A stretch of DNA of 64,000 nt. Source: Siphonodentalium dalli. Taxonomy: Eukaryota; Mollusca; Scaphopoda; Gadilida; Siphonodentaliidae. The notes under the pieces are model-generated. The model made no database searches. It worked only from the letters and a program-made list of their open reading frames with translations, and was not told the origin of the DNA. The stretch is taken from the NCBI GenBank assembly GCA_032622095.1, contig CP136061.1:26476991-26540990 (forward strand), written 5' to 3'. The stretch's first letter is position 1. Every line of letters begins with the position of its first letter. Below, piece after piece: positions 45,511-60,400 of the stretch. The translations under genes and the position numbers were made by a program.

Positions 45511-45542
<32 letters not shown>
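45422..45542. repeat. AT and GT microsatellites
   Basis: An AT run followed by a GT run and AT (45422-45482), then a second AT run at 45514-45542. Confidence 0.97.
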
Positions 45543-45544
<2 letters not shown>

Positions 45545-45920
45545 ATACACTGAACCCTCAGCTGGTGACCATATCCAGACTTGCATACATGTATGCCCAT
45601 ACACGTCACACATAGTCATGCAACCACTCCCCGTATACCTATAGCCTCGCCAGATACACAGATACACCCACCATTGCCAACAATGACACTCCCTCTATGA
45701 CAATATGCCTCACCAATGACCATATGGCTACCTCGTGTATGCATATATACTTGAACCATGACCATACAGCCGCTCCCTCTTTATCCATGAGGACACAGCC
45801 AACACATGTATGCATATAAACCTACCAATGGAAATTTACCAACTCCAACTATACCGATACACCCTACCATAACCAAACAATACCTTCATGTATACCAGCA
45901 CACCCCACGGATGATTGCAC

Positions 45921-46619
45921 AGCCGCTCCATCATCTATTTAATTGATTGGCGTGCTTTCGAACCCGTGTACTGTTATCACATGTTAAATATAAGCCTGAT
46001 TATGGATTTCAATCTGATTGATTTTCTGTGTGATATATTTCCCTGTTTTATAATCAATGTTAGAAATATGTATGTAAATTAAGATTTCGATTAAATTTTG
46101 TACATGACCATCGACATTTTGGCAGCCATCTTGGACCTGGTGACAATTCTTAAATTCACCTTATATGTATTTTCATACTTATATCTATTTGTGCTTTTTT
46201 CTAAATATTTCTCGAATGATGGATTATTTAGTAAAGTTTGCATTGTGCAATATTGTTATTGGAATGTGTTGTGTTGGTTGAATATAATTTATGGGGTGGA
46301 GTTTTATTAGTTACCTTTATTCTTTCACGTTGAGTCTGTACATAACTCCGCATGCATGCATGGTAGATATACTCGGAGTATTTATCACCTTGCATTTAGT
46401 TTCAACGATTGAGCAATTGAAACATTTTATTTCGAATTTTGGCAATTTTAAGGCTGATTTTCAAAAATTGAAATACAAAAAACAATACATAATATTACTT
46501 TCAGTGTACAGTTTAATTCTTACTTAATTTGATCACATAAAACGATTCAGACTCAATTTGATGTGATAATTTTCGCATTAGATGACATAGTTAGACACTA
46601 GCGTAAAATACTAAAACAA
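45921..46619. other. Unannotated AT-rich DNA
   Basis: A single CAGCCATCTTGGACCTGG resembles the 12-bp repeat at 1783. The two open frames (46098-46310, 46291-46527) are hydrophobic but unrecognised. Confidence 0.4.
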
Positions 46620-49600
46620 TCCTCCTCACCATGCCAGCATTATCATCATCATCTACTCCCCACCTTCATATTCATATAATCATATTCATCATATCATCAT
46701 CAGCCTACACACAATACTCCGCATCATATCGCAATCTTCCAACTCCCCGTCCCCTCATGATACTCAGCATATCATCACCCTACTGCCGCCCTCCTCATCA
46801 TGATGTCATCATCATCATACTACACCCCATCATCATATTATCAACATCATCGTAATCATCTGCCTACTCCTCGTCCCCATACTAATCATATCATCATCCT
46901 ACTCCGCATCACCCTCCTCACAATACCAACATCATCATCATACTCCCCATCCTCCTCATCATACCAGCATCATATTAGTCATCACCAACTGCCTACTCCT
47001 CGTCACCATACTCATCATATCATCATCCTACTCCCCACCACCCTCCTCACAATACAAACATCATCATCATACTCCACATCCTCATCATACCAGCATCATC
47101 ATAGTCACCACCATCTGCCTACTCCTCGTCCCCATACTCATCATATCATCATCCTACTCCCCACCACCCTCCTCACAATACAAACATCATCACCATACTC
47201 CCCATCCCCCTCATCATACCAGCATCATCATAGTCATCACCATCTGCCTACTCCTCGTCCCCATACTCATCATATCATCACCCTACTCCCCACCACCCTC
47301 CTCACAATACAAACATCTTCATAGTCATCTCCATCTGCCTACTCCTCGTCCCCATACTAATCATATCATCATCCTACTCCCCACCACCCTCCTCACAATA
47401 CAAACATCATCATCATACTCCCCATCCTCATCATCATACCAGCATCATATTAGTCATCACCATCTGCCTACTCCTCGTCACCATACTCATCATATCATCA
47501 TCCTACTCCCCACCACCCTCCTCACAATACAAACATCATCATCATACTCCCCATCCTCATCATCATACCAGCATCATATTAGTCATCACCATCTGCCTAC
47601 TCCTCGTCACCATACTCGTCATATCATCATCCTACTCCCCACCACCCTCCTCACAATACCAACATCATCATCATACTCCACATCCTCATCATACCAGCAT
47701 CATCATAGTCATCACCATATGCCTACTCCTCGTCCCCATACTAATCATATCATCACCCTACTCCCCACCACCCTCCTCATCATACCAGCATCATCATAGT
47801 CATCACCATCTGCCTACTCCTCGTCCCCATACTCATCATATCATCATCCTACTCCCCACCACCCTCCTCATAATACAAACATCATCATCATACTACCCAT
47901 CCTCCTCATCATACCAGCATCATCATAGTCACCACCATATGCCTACTCCTCGTCCCCATACTAATCATATCATCATCCTACTCCCCACCACCCTCCTCAT
48001 AATACAAACATCATCATCATACTACCCATCCTCCTCATCATACCAGCATCATCATAGTCATCACCATCTGCCTACTCCTCGTCCCCATACTCATCATATC
48101 ATCACCCTACTCCCCACCACCCTCCTCACAATACAAACATCATCATAGTCATCACCATCTGCCTACACCTCGTCCCCATACTCATCATATCATCATCCTA
48201 CTCCCCACCACCCTCCTCACAATACAAACATCATCATTATACTCCCCATCCTCCTCATCATACCAGCATCATCATAGTCATCACCATCTGCCTACTCCTC
48301 GTCCCCATACTCATCATATCATCACCCTACTCCCCACCACCCTCCTCACAATACAAACATCATCATAGTCATCACCATCTGCCTACTCCTCGTCCCCATA
48401 CTAATCATATCATCATCCTACTCCCCACCACCCTCCTCACAATACAAACATCATCATCATACTCCCCATCCTCCTCATCATACCAGCATAATCATCATAC
48501 TCCCCACCCTCCTCATCATACCAGCATCATCATCATTATCCTACTCCTCATCACCATCACCACACCACCCCCTCATCATATCATCATATCATCAGCAGTA
48601 ACACCATCCCCCTCATCATAGCTCCAACATCATCATCCTACTTCCAATCCTCCTCATCCTATATCATTATCATCCTACTACCCATCCTCCTCTTCATGCC
48701 ACCATCATCATCACCATCCTCGTCGTCATATCATCATCATATCATCAGCAGCATACACCATCCTCCTCATCATAGCTCCAACATCATCATCCTACTTCCA
48801 ATCCTCCTCATCCTATATCACTGTCATCCTACTACCCATCCTCCTCATCATGCCACCATCATCATCACCATCCTCGTCATCATATCTTCATCATATCATC
48901 AGCAGCATACACCATCCTCCTCATCCTATATCATTGTCATCCTACTACCCATCCTCCTCATCCTATATCATTGTCATCATACTACCCATCCCCCTCATCC
49001 TATATCATTGTCATCATACTACCCATCCCCCTCATCCTATATCATTATCATCCTACTACCCATCCTCCTCATCCTATATCATTATCATCCTACTACCCAT
49101 CCTCCTCATCCTATATCATTGTCATCCTACTACCCATCCTCCTCATCATACCAGCATCATCGTCACCATCCTCCTCATCCTATATCATTATCATCCTACG
49201 ACCCATCCTCCTCATCCTATATCATTATCATCATACGACCCATCCTCCTCATCATGCCACCATCATCATCACCATCCTCGTCATCATATCAGCTTACTCC
49301 TCATCATCATACTCATCATATCATCATTATCATACTGCTCATCATATCATCATTATCATCCTGCTCATCATATCATCATTATCATCCTCCTCATCATATC
49401 ATCATTATCATCCACCTCATCATATCATCATTATCATCCTGCTCATCATATCATCATTATCATCCTCCTCATCATATCATCATTATCACCCTGCTCATCA
49501 TATCATCATTATCATCCTGCTCATCATATCATCATTATCATCCTGCTCATCAAATCATCATTATCACCCTGCTCATCATATCATCATTATCATCCTCCTC

Positions 49601-50830
49601 ATCATATCATCATTATCACCCTGCTCATCATATCATCATTATCACCCTGCTCATCATATCATCATTATCATCCTGCTCATCATATCATCATTATCATCCT
49701 GCTCATCATATCATCATCATTATCGTTCTACTCCCCACCCTCCTCCTCATCATATCACCATTATCATCCTCCTCATCATATCATCATTATCATCCTCATC
49801 ATATCATCATTATCATCCTGCTCATCATATCATCATTATCATCCTCCGCATCATATCATCATTATCATCCTGCTCATCATATCATCATCATTATCGTTCT
49901 ACTCCCCACCCTCCTCCTCATCATATCACCATTATCATCCTCCTCATCATATCATCATTATCATCCTCATCATATCATCATTATCATCCTGCTCATCATA
50001 TCATCATTATCATCCTGCTCATCATATCATCATTATCAGCCTCCTCATCATATCACCATTATCATCCTCCTCATCATATCATCATTATCATCCTGCTCAT
50101 CATATCATCATCATTATCGTACTACTCCCCACCCTCCTCCTCATCATATCATCATCATTATCGTACTACTCCCCACCCTCCTCCTCATCATATCATCATC
50201 ATTATCGTACTACTCCCCACCCTCCTCCTCATCATATCATCATCATTATCGTACTACTCCCCACCCTCCTCCTCATCATATCATCATCATTATCGTACTA
50301 CTCCCCACCCTCCTCCTCATCATATCATCATCATTATCGTACTACTCCCCACCCTCCTCCTCATCATATCATCATTATCATCCTCCTCATCATATCATCA
50401 TTATCATCCTGCTCATCATATCATCATTATCATCCTGCTCATCATATCATCATTATCATCCTCATCATCATATCATCATTATCATCCTGCTCATCATATC
50501 ATCATTATCATACTGCTCATCATATCATCATTATCATCCTGCTCATCATATCATCATTATCATCCTCATCATCATATCATCATTATCATCCTGCTCATCA
50601 TATCATCATTATCATACTGCTCATCATATCATCATTATCATCCTGCTCATCATATCATCATTATCATCCTCCTCATCATATCATCATTATCATCCACCTC
50701 ATCATATCATCATTATCATCCTGCTCATCATATCATCATTATCATCCTCCTCATCATATCATCATTATCATCCACCTCATCATATCATCATCATTATCGT
50801 TCTACTCCCCATCATCCTCCTCATCATATC
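46620..50830 (+). repeat. 4.2-kb TCA-rich array, three blocks, + strand almost free of G
   Basis: Block 1 (to ~48540): 129-bp units with 91-bp deletion variants; TGCCTACTCCTCGTC recurs about 14 times. Block 2 (~48600-49260): ~37-bp units built on CATCCTACTACCCATCCTCC. Block 3 (~49290-50800): 26-bp units CATCCTGCTCATCATATCAT-CATTAT, with longer variants containing GTACTACTCCCCACCCTCC. Because 26 is not a multiple of 3, all three + frames read through with the same repeating Ile/Leu/Ser/His/Pro peptide (~700 residues each). These are not credible genes. Confidence 0.97.
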
Positions 50831-50907
50831 GTGATTATCATAATAATCCTTCTCATCGTATCATCCTCTCTACCTCCTCATGGTCATCACTATTTGTCTT
50901 TATATTG

Positions 50908-51449
50908 TTATTCGTCTTTACACTCACGATTTAGAAACTGTTGTAATATTATATCTAACTTTACTAAGTTTGCACCCAAGGTGACGTGTATACCGTCACA
51001 GCTAAAAATAATGTCCATGATGTTGTACATATCCAGCCACGCCCACGAGGTGTTCTCCAGAAAAGAACTGATTGCGTAATTATAGTTCTGAACACGTTCC
51101 GGATTCTGCCACTTGTAGTACTTCTGACCATTTCTATGCCCGGTTTTGTGTGATCCCAACCAGAGCACTCGCGGCCATTTGTCTCCGTTCACAGCCTTCG
51201 AAATGACGTGTTCAATAACACGCGCGCTTTCGTATTGAGCGTGAATGCCATACATAATTGTTATATACACTCCAGATCGATTCATAACTTGGCCTATCAC
51301 ACTTGCTGCAGACCGGTCTGTGGTATAATTAAATAATTTATGGTATGTCACATTTAAAGTCCCACCACAAAGCTGTGTGCTGTTGTGTTTCATTGACATG
51401 TCGGTCTCACACGCCTTGCTGTGATAAGCTCGCAATCCGCATGTTTTAT
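50908..51449 (-). CDS. Terminal exon of an SGNH-hydrolase/esterase-like protein (partial)
   Basis: The - strand acceptor CGTTCTTATTCTTCCAG precedes 51449. The exon enters in phase 1 and ends at TAA (50908-50910), giving 179 codons plus stop. Visible features are six or so Cys, several N-glycosylation sequons (NST, NVT, NYT, NRS, NTS), VLWLGSHKTGH in the middle, and the C-terminal WAWLDMYNI, CDGIHVTLGANLVK and LQQFLN. DxxH followed by N-x2-K is the block-V catalytic Asp-His pattern of SGNH/PC-esterase-like domains. The catalytic Ser block would lie in a missing upstream exon. Glycosylation sites and Cys suggest secretion. Codon-like texture contrasts with the repeats on both sides. A decayed copy cannot be excluded, but the frame is intact. 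Confidence 0.68.
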
Positions 51450-51456
51450 CTGGAAG

Positions 51457-54400
51457 AATAAGAACGAAGAGGTATATACTCATTATGATCCCCCAAGGAG
51501 AGGTATATACTCATTATGACCCCCCAAGGAGAGGTATATACTCATTATGATCCCCCAATAAGAACGGAGAGGTATATACTCATTATGATCCCCCAAGGAG
51601 AGGTATATAATCATTATGATCTCCCAAGGAGAGGTATATACTCATTATGATCCCCCAAGGAGAGGTATATACTCATTATGATCCCCCAAGGAGAGGTATA
51701 TACTTATTATGATCCCACAACAAGAACGGAGAGGTATATACTCATTATGATCTCCCAATAAGAACGGAGAGGTATATACTCATTATGATCCCCAAGGAGA
51801 GGTATATACTCATTATGATCCCACAACAAGAACGGAGAGTTATATACTCATTATGATCCCCCAAGGAGAGGTATATACTCATTATGATCCCCCAAGGAGA
51901 GGTATATACTCATTATGATCCCACAATAAGAACGGAGAGGTATATACTCATTATGATCCCCCAAGGAGAGGTATATACTCATTATGATCCCCCAAGGAGA
52001 GGTATATACTCATTATGATCCCCAAGGAGAGGTATATACTCATTATGATCCCACAAGGAGAGGTATATACTCATTATGATCTCCCAATAAGAACGGAGAG
52101 GTATATACTCATTATGATACCCCAAGGAGAGGTATATACTCATTATGATCCACCAAGCAGAGGTATATACTCATTATGACCCCCAAGGAGAGGTTTATAC
52201 TCATTATGATCCCCCAATAAGAACGGAGAGGTATATACTCATTATGATCCCCCAAGGAGAGGTATATACTCATTATGACCGCCCAAGGAGAGGTATATAC
52301 TCATTATGATCCCCCAAGGAGAGGTATATACTCATTATGATCCCACAAGGAGAGGTATATACTCATTATGATCCCCCGAGGAGAGGTATATACTCATTAC
52401 GATCACCCAAGGAGAGGTATATACTCATTATGATCCCCCAATGAGAGGTATATACTCATTATGATCCCCCAAGGAGAGGTATATACTCATTATGATCCCC
52501 CAATGAGAGGTATATACTCATTATGATCCCCCAAGGAGAGGTATATACTCATTATGATCCCCCAATAAGAACGGAGAGGTATATACTCATTATGATCCCC
52601 CAATAAGAACGGAGAGGTATATACTCATTATGATCCCCCAATGAGAGGTATATACTCATTATGATCCCACAAGGAGAGGTATATACTCATTATGCTCCCC
52701 CAAGGAGAGGTAAATACTCATTATGATCCCCCAAGGAGAGGTATATACTCATTATGATCCCCCAAGGAGAGGTATATACTCATTATGATCCCACAAGGAG
52801 AGGTATACACTCATTATGCTCCCCCAAGGAGAGGTAAATACTCATTATGATCCCCCAAGGAGAGGTATATACTCATTATGATCCCCAAGGAGAGGTATAT
52901 ACTCATTATGATCCCCCAATGAGAGGTATATACTCATTATGATCCCTCAAGGAGAGGTATATACTCATTATGATCCCCCAATAAGAACGGAGAGGTATAT
53001 ACTCATTATGATCCCCCAATGAGAGGTATATACTCATTATGATCCCCCAAGGAGAGGTATATACTCATTATGATCCCACAAGGAGAGGTATATACTCATT
53101 ATGATCCCCCAAGGAGAGGTATATACTCATTATGATCCCCCAATAAGAACGGAGAGGTATATACTCATTATGATCCCCCAAGGAGAGGTATATACTCATT
53201 ATGATCCCCCAAGTAGAGGTATATACTCATTATGATCCCCCAAGAAGAGGTATATACTCATTATGATATCCCAATGAGAGGTATATACTCATTATGATCC
53301 CACAATGAGAGGTATATACTCATTATGATCCCCCAAGGAGAGGTATATACTCATTATGATCCCACAATGAGAGGAATATACTCATTATGATCCCCCAAGG
53401 AGAGGCATATACTCATTATGATCCCACAAGGAGAGGTATATACTCATTATGATCCCACAACGAGAGGTATATACTCATTATGATCCAACAAGGAGAGGTA
53501 TATACTCATTATGATCCCACAAGGAGAGGTATATACTCATTATGATCCCCCAATGAGAGGTATATACTCATTATGATCCCACAAGGAGAGGTATATACTT
53601 ATTATGATCCCCCAAGGAGAGGTATATACTCATTATGATCCCACAAGGAGAGGTATATACTCATTATGATCCCACAAGGAGAGGTATATACTCATTATGA
53701 TCCCACAAGGAGAGGTATATACTCATTATGATCCCACAAGGAGAGGTATATACTCATTATGATCCCCCAAGGAGAGGTATATACTCATTATGATCCCCCA
53801 AGGAGAGGTATATACTCATTATGATCCCACAAGGAGAGGTATATACTCATTATGACCCCACAAGGAGAGGTATATACTCATTATGATCCCCCAATGAGAG
53901 GTATATACTCATTATGATCCCACAAGGAGAGGTATATACTCATTATGATCCCCCAAGGAGAGGTATATACTCATTATGATCCCCCAATGAGAGGTATATA
54001 CTCATTATGATCCCACAATGAGAGGTATATACTCATTATGATCCCCCAAGGAGAGGTATATACTCATTATGATCCCACAAGGAGAGGTATATACTCATTA
54101 TGATCCCACAAGGAGAGGTATATACTCATTATGATCCCACAATGAGAGGTATATACTCATTATGATCCCACAAGGAGAGGTATATACTCATTATGATCCC
54201 CCAAGGAGAGGTATATACTCATTATGATCCCCCAAGGAGAGGTATATACTCATTATGATCCCCCAAGGAGAGGTATATACTCATTATGATCCCACAAGGA
54301 GAGGTATATACTCATTATGATCCCCCAAGGAGAGGTATATACTCATTATGATCCCCCAAGGAGAGGTATATACTCATTATGATCCCCCAAGGAGAGGTAT

Positions 54401-57400
54401 ATACTCATTATGATCCCCCAAGGAGAGGTATATACTCATTATGATCCCCCAAGGAGAGGTAAATACTCATTATGATCCCCAATAAGAACGGAGAGGTATA
54501 TACTCATCATGATCCCACAAGGAGAGGTATATACTCATTATGATCCCCCAAGGAGAGGTATATACTCATTATGATCCCCCAATTAGAGGTATATAATCAT
54601 TATGATCCCCCAAGGAGAGGTATATACTCATTATGATCCCCCAAGGAGAGGTATATACTCATTATGATCCCACAAGGAGAGGTATATACTCATTATGATC
54701 CCCCAAGGAGAGGTATATACTCATTATGATCCCACAGGGAGAGGTATATACTCATTATGATCCCACAAGGAGAGGTATATACTCATTATGATCCCACAAG
54801 GAGAGGTATATACTCATTATGATCCCACAAGGAGAGGTATATACTCATTATGATCCCCCAAGGAGAGGTATATACTCATTATGATCCCCCAAGGAGATGT
54901 ATATACTCATTGTGATCCCCCAATAAGAACGGAGAGGTATATACTCATTATGATCCCCAAAGGAGAGGTATATACTCATTATGATCCCCCAATAAGAACG
55001 GAGAGGTATATACTCATTATGATCCCCCAAGGAGAGGTATATAATCATTATGATCTCCCAAGGAGAGGTATATACTCATTATGATCCCCCAAGGAGAGGT
55101 ATATACTCATTATGATCCCCCAAGGAGAGGTATATACTCATTATGATCCCCCAATAAGAACGGAGAGGTATATACTCATTATGATCACCAATAAGAACGG
55201 AGAGGTATATACTCATTATGATCCCACAAGGAGAGGTATATACTCATTATGATCCCCCAAGGAGAGGTATATACACATTATGATCCCCAATAAGAACGGA
55301 GAGGTATATACTCATTATGATCCCCCAATAAGAACGGAGAGGTATATACACATTATGATCCCCAATAAGAACGGAGAGGTATATACTCATTATGATCCCC
55401 CAAGGAGAGGTATATACTCATTATGATCCACCAATAAGAATGGAGAGGTATATACTCATTATGATCCCCCAAGGAGAGGTATATACACATTATGATCCCC
55501 CTATAAGAACGGAGAGGTATATACACATTATGATCCCCAATAAGAACGGAGAGGTATATACTCATTATGATCCCCTAATAAGAACGGAGAGGGATATACT
55601 CATTATGATCCCCCAATAAGAACGGAGAGGTATATACTCATTATGATCCCCCAATAAGAACGCAGAGGAGGTATATACTCATTATGATCCCCCAAGGAGA
55701 GGTTATACTCATTATGATCCCCCAAGGAGAGGTTATACTCATTATGATCCCCCAAGGAGAGGTATATACTCATTATGATCCCCCAAGGAGAGGTATATAC
55801 TCATTATGATTCCCCATTGAGAGGTATATACTCATTATGATCCCCCAAGGAGAGGTATATACTCATTATGATCCCCCAAGGAGAGGTATATACTCATTAT
55901 GATCCCCCAATAAGAACGGAGAGGTATATACTCATTATGATCCCCCAAGGAGAGGTATATACTCACTATGATCCCCAAGGAGAGGTATATACTCATTATG
56001 ATCCCCCAATGAGAGGTATATACTCATTATGATCCCCCAATAAGAACGGAGAGGTATATACTCATTATGATCCCCCAATAAGAACGGAGAGGTATATACT
56101 CATTATGATCCTCCAAGGAGAGGTATATACTCATTATGATCCCCCAATGAGAGGTATATACTCATTATGATCCCCCAAGGAGAGGTATATACTCATTATG
56201 ATCCCCCAAGGAGAGGTATATACTCATTATGATCCCCCAATAAGAACGGAGAGGTCTATACTCATTATGATCCCCAAGGAGAGGTATATACTCATTATGA
56301 TCCCACAAGGAGAGGTATATACTCATTATGATCCTCAAGGAGAGGTATATACTCATTATGATCCCCAATGAGAGGTATATACTCATTATGATCCCCCAAG
56401 GAGAGGTATATACTCATTATGATCCCACAAGGAGAGGTATATACTCATTATGACCCCCAAGGAGAGGTATATACTCATTATGATCCCCCAAGGAGAGGTA
56501 TATACTCATTATGATCCCCCAAGGAGAGGTATATACTCATTATGATCCCACAAGGAGAGGTATATACTCATTATGACCCCACAAGGAGAGGTATATACTC
56601 ATTATGATCCCCCAATGAGAGGTATATACTCATTATGATCCCACAAGGAGAGGTATATACTCATTATGATCCCCCAAGGAGAGGTATATACTCATTATGA
56701 TCCCCCAATGAGAGGTATATACTCATTATGATCCCACAATGAGAGGTATATACTCATTATGATCCCCCAAGGAGAGGTATATGCTCATTATGATCCCACA
56801 AGGAGAGGTATATACTCATTATGATCCCACAAGGAGAGGTATATACTCATTATGATCCCCCAATGAGAGGTATATACTCATTATGATCCCCCAAGGAGAG
56901 GTATATACTCATTATGATCCCACAAGGAGAGGTATATACTCATTATGATCCCCCAAGTAGAGGTATATACTCATTATGATCCCCCAAGTAGAGGTATATA
57001 CTCATTATGATCCCACAAGGAGAGGTATATACTCATTATGATCCCACAAGGAGAGGTATATACTCATTATGATCCCACAAGGAGAGGTATATACTCATTA
57101 TGATCCCACAAGGAGAGGTATATACTCATTATGATCCCACAATGAGAGGTATATACTCATTATGATCCCACAAGGAGAGGTATATACTCATAATGATCCC
57201 CCAATGAGAGGTATATAGTCATTATGATCACACAAGGAGAGGTATATACTCATTATGATCCCCCAATGAGAGGTATATACTCATTATGATCCCCAAAGGA
57301 GAGGTATATACTCATTATGATCCCCCAAGGAGAGGTATATACTCATTATGATCCCCCAAGGAGAGGTATATACTCATTATGATCCCACAAGTAGAGGTAT

Positions 57401-60400
57401 ATACTCATTATGATCCCACAAGGAGAGGTATATACTCATTATGATCCCCCAAGGAGAGGTATATACTCATTATGATCCCCCAAGGAGAGGTATATACTCA
57501 TTATGACCCCCAAGGAGAGGTATATACTCATTATGATCCCACAAGGAGAGGTATATACTCATTATGATCCCCCAAGTAGAGGTATATACTCATTATGATC
57601 CCCCAAGTAGAGGTATATACTCATTATGATCCCACAAGGAGAGGTATATACTCATTATGATCCCCCAAGGAGAGGTATATACTCATTATGATCCCACAAG
57701 GAGAGGTATATACTCATTATGATCCCACAAGGAGAGGTATATACTCATTATGATCCCCCAAGTAGAGGTATATACTCATTATGATCCCCCAAGGAGAGGT
57801 ATATACTCATTATGATCCCCCAAGGAGAGGTATATACTCATTATGATCCCCAAAGGAGAGGTATATACTCACTATGATCCCCCAAGGAGAGGTATATACT
57901 CATTATGATCCCACAAGGAGAGGTATATACTCACTATGATCCCCAAAGGAGAGGTATATACTCATTATGATCCCCCAAGGAGAGGTAAATACTCATTATG
58001 ATCCCCCAAGGAGAGGTGCATACTCATTATGATCCCACAAGGAGAGGTTTATACTCATTATGATCCCACAAGGAGAGGTATATACTCATTATGATCCCCC
58101 AATAAGAACGGAGAGGTATATACTCATTATGATCCCCCAAGGAGAGGTATATACTCAGTATGATCCCCCAAGGAGAGGTATATACTCATTATGATCCCAC
58201 AAGGAGAGGTTTATACTCATTATGATCCCACAAGGAGAGGTATATACTCATTATGATCCCCCAAGGAGAGGTGTATACTCATTATGATCCCCCAAGGAGA
58301 GGTATATACTCATTATGATCCCCCGAGGAGAGGTATATACTCATTATGATCCCCCAAGGAGAGGTATATACTCATTATGATCCCCCAAGGAGAGGTATAT
58401 ACTCATTATGATCCCCCAAGGAGAGGTATATACTCATTATGATCCCCCAAGGAGAGGTATATACTCATTATGATCCCCCAAGGAGAGGTATATACTCATT
58501 ATGATCCCCCAAGGAGAGGTATATACTCATTATGATCCCCCAAGGAGAGGTATATACTCATTATGATCCCCCAATAAGAACGGAGAGGTATATACTCATT
58601 ATTATCCCACAAGGAGAGGTATATACTCACTATGATCTCCCAAGGAGAGGTATATACTCATTATGATCCCACAAGGAGAGGTATATACTCATTATGATCC
58701 CTCAAGGAGAGGTATATACTCATTATGATCCCCCAATAAGAACGGAGAGGTATATACTCATTATGATCCCCCAATGAGATGTATATACTCATTATGATCC
58801 CCCAATGAGAGGTATATACTCATTGTGATCCCCCAAGGAGAGGTATATACTCATTATGATCCCCCAATGAGAGGTATATACTCATTATGATCCCACAAGG
58901 AGAGGTATATACTCATTATGATCCCACAAGGAGAGGTATATACTCATTATGATCCCCAATGAGAGGTATATACTCATTATGATCCCCCAAGGAGAGGTAT
59001 ATACTCATTATGATCCCACAATGAGAGGTATATACTCATTGTGATCCCCCAAGGAGATGTATATACTCATTATGATCCCCCAATGAGAGGTATATACTCA
59101 TTGTGATCCCCAAGGAGATGTATATACTCATTATGATCCCCCAATGAGAGGTATATACTCATTGTGATCCCCCAAGGAGAGGTATATACTCATTATGATC
59201 CCCCAATAAGAACGGAGAGGTATATACTCATTATGATCCCCCAAGGAGATGTATATACTCATTATGATCCCCCAATGAGAGGTATATACTCATTGTGATC
59301 CCCCAAGGAGAGGTATATACTCATTATGATCCCCCAATGAGAGGTATATACTCATTATGATCCCACAAGGAGAGGTATATACTCATTATGATCCCACAAG
59401 GAGAGGTATATACTCATTATGATCCCCAATGAGAGGTATATACTCATTATGATCCCCCAAGGAGAGGTATATACTCATTATGATCCCACAATGAGAGGTA
59501 TATACTCATTGTGATCCCCCAATGAGAGGTATATACTCATTGTGATCCCCCAAGGAGATGTATATACTCATTATGATCCCCCAATGAGAGGTATATACTC
59601 ATTGTGATCCCCCAAGGAGATGTATATACTCATTATGATCCCCCAATGAGAGGTATATACTCATTATGATCCCCCAATGAGAGGTATATACTCATTGTGA
59701 TCCCCCAAGGAGAGGTATATACTCATTATGATCCCCCAAGGAGAGGTATATACTCATTATGATCCCACAAGGAGAGGTATATACTCATTATGATCCCCCA
59801 ATGAGAGGTATATACTCATTATGATCCCCCAATACGAACGGAGAGGTATATACTCATTATGATCCCCCAAGGAGAGGTATATACTCATTATGATCCCCCA
59901 AGGAGAGGTATATACTCATTATGATCCCCCAAGGAGAGGTATATACTCATTATGATCCCACAAGGAGAGGTATATACTCATTATGATCCCCCAAGGAGAG
60001 GTATATACTCGTTATGATCCCACAAGGAGAGGTATATACTCATTATGATCCCCCAAGGAGAGGTATATACTCATTATGATCCCCCAGGGAGAGGTATATA
60101 CTCATTATGATCCCCCAAGGAGAGGTATATACTCATTATGATCCACCAAGGAGAGGTATATACTCATTATGATCTCCCAAGGAGAGGTATATACTCATTA
60201 TGATCCCCCAAGGAGAGCTATATACTCATTATGATCCCACAATAAGAACGGAGAGGTATATACTCATTATGATCCCCCAAGGAGAGGTGTATACTCATTA
60301 TGATCCCACAAGGAGAGGTATATACTCATTATGATCCCCCAAGGAGAGGTATATACTCATTATGATCCCCCAAGGAGAGGTATATACTCATTATGATCCC

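Larger units (their letters stand above)
43680..45920 (+). repeat. Degenerate minisatellite-like region rich in CACC and ATGACCATACAG
   Basis: Phrases such as CACATATGACCATACAGCCA-CTCC-TGTATACATATACACC recur irregularly every ~50 bp on the + strand. The region is interrupted by the hairpin element, a tandem duplication and AT/GT runs. Confidence 0.6.

Noticed and set aside
45298-45644. Open frames with IYIYIY or VCVCVC runs
   Set aside because: Generated by AT and GT microsatellites.
48696-51079. Three overlapping + strand open frames of about 700 residues
   Set aside because: They are the same 26-bp repeat read in three frames and give one low-complexity peptide. The third runs on through the antisense of the esterase exon.
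51450-51483. ATG at 51481-51483 as start of the esterase protein
   Set aside because: It lies in the minisatellite; the first residues are repeat-encoded, and a good splice acceptor sits at 51450.
54848-56386. Small open frames on both strands in the 31-bp array
   Set aside because: Repeat artefacts with the same peptide recurring (MSIYLSLGDHNEYIPL).
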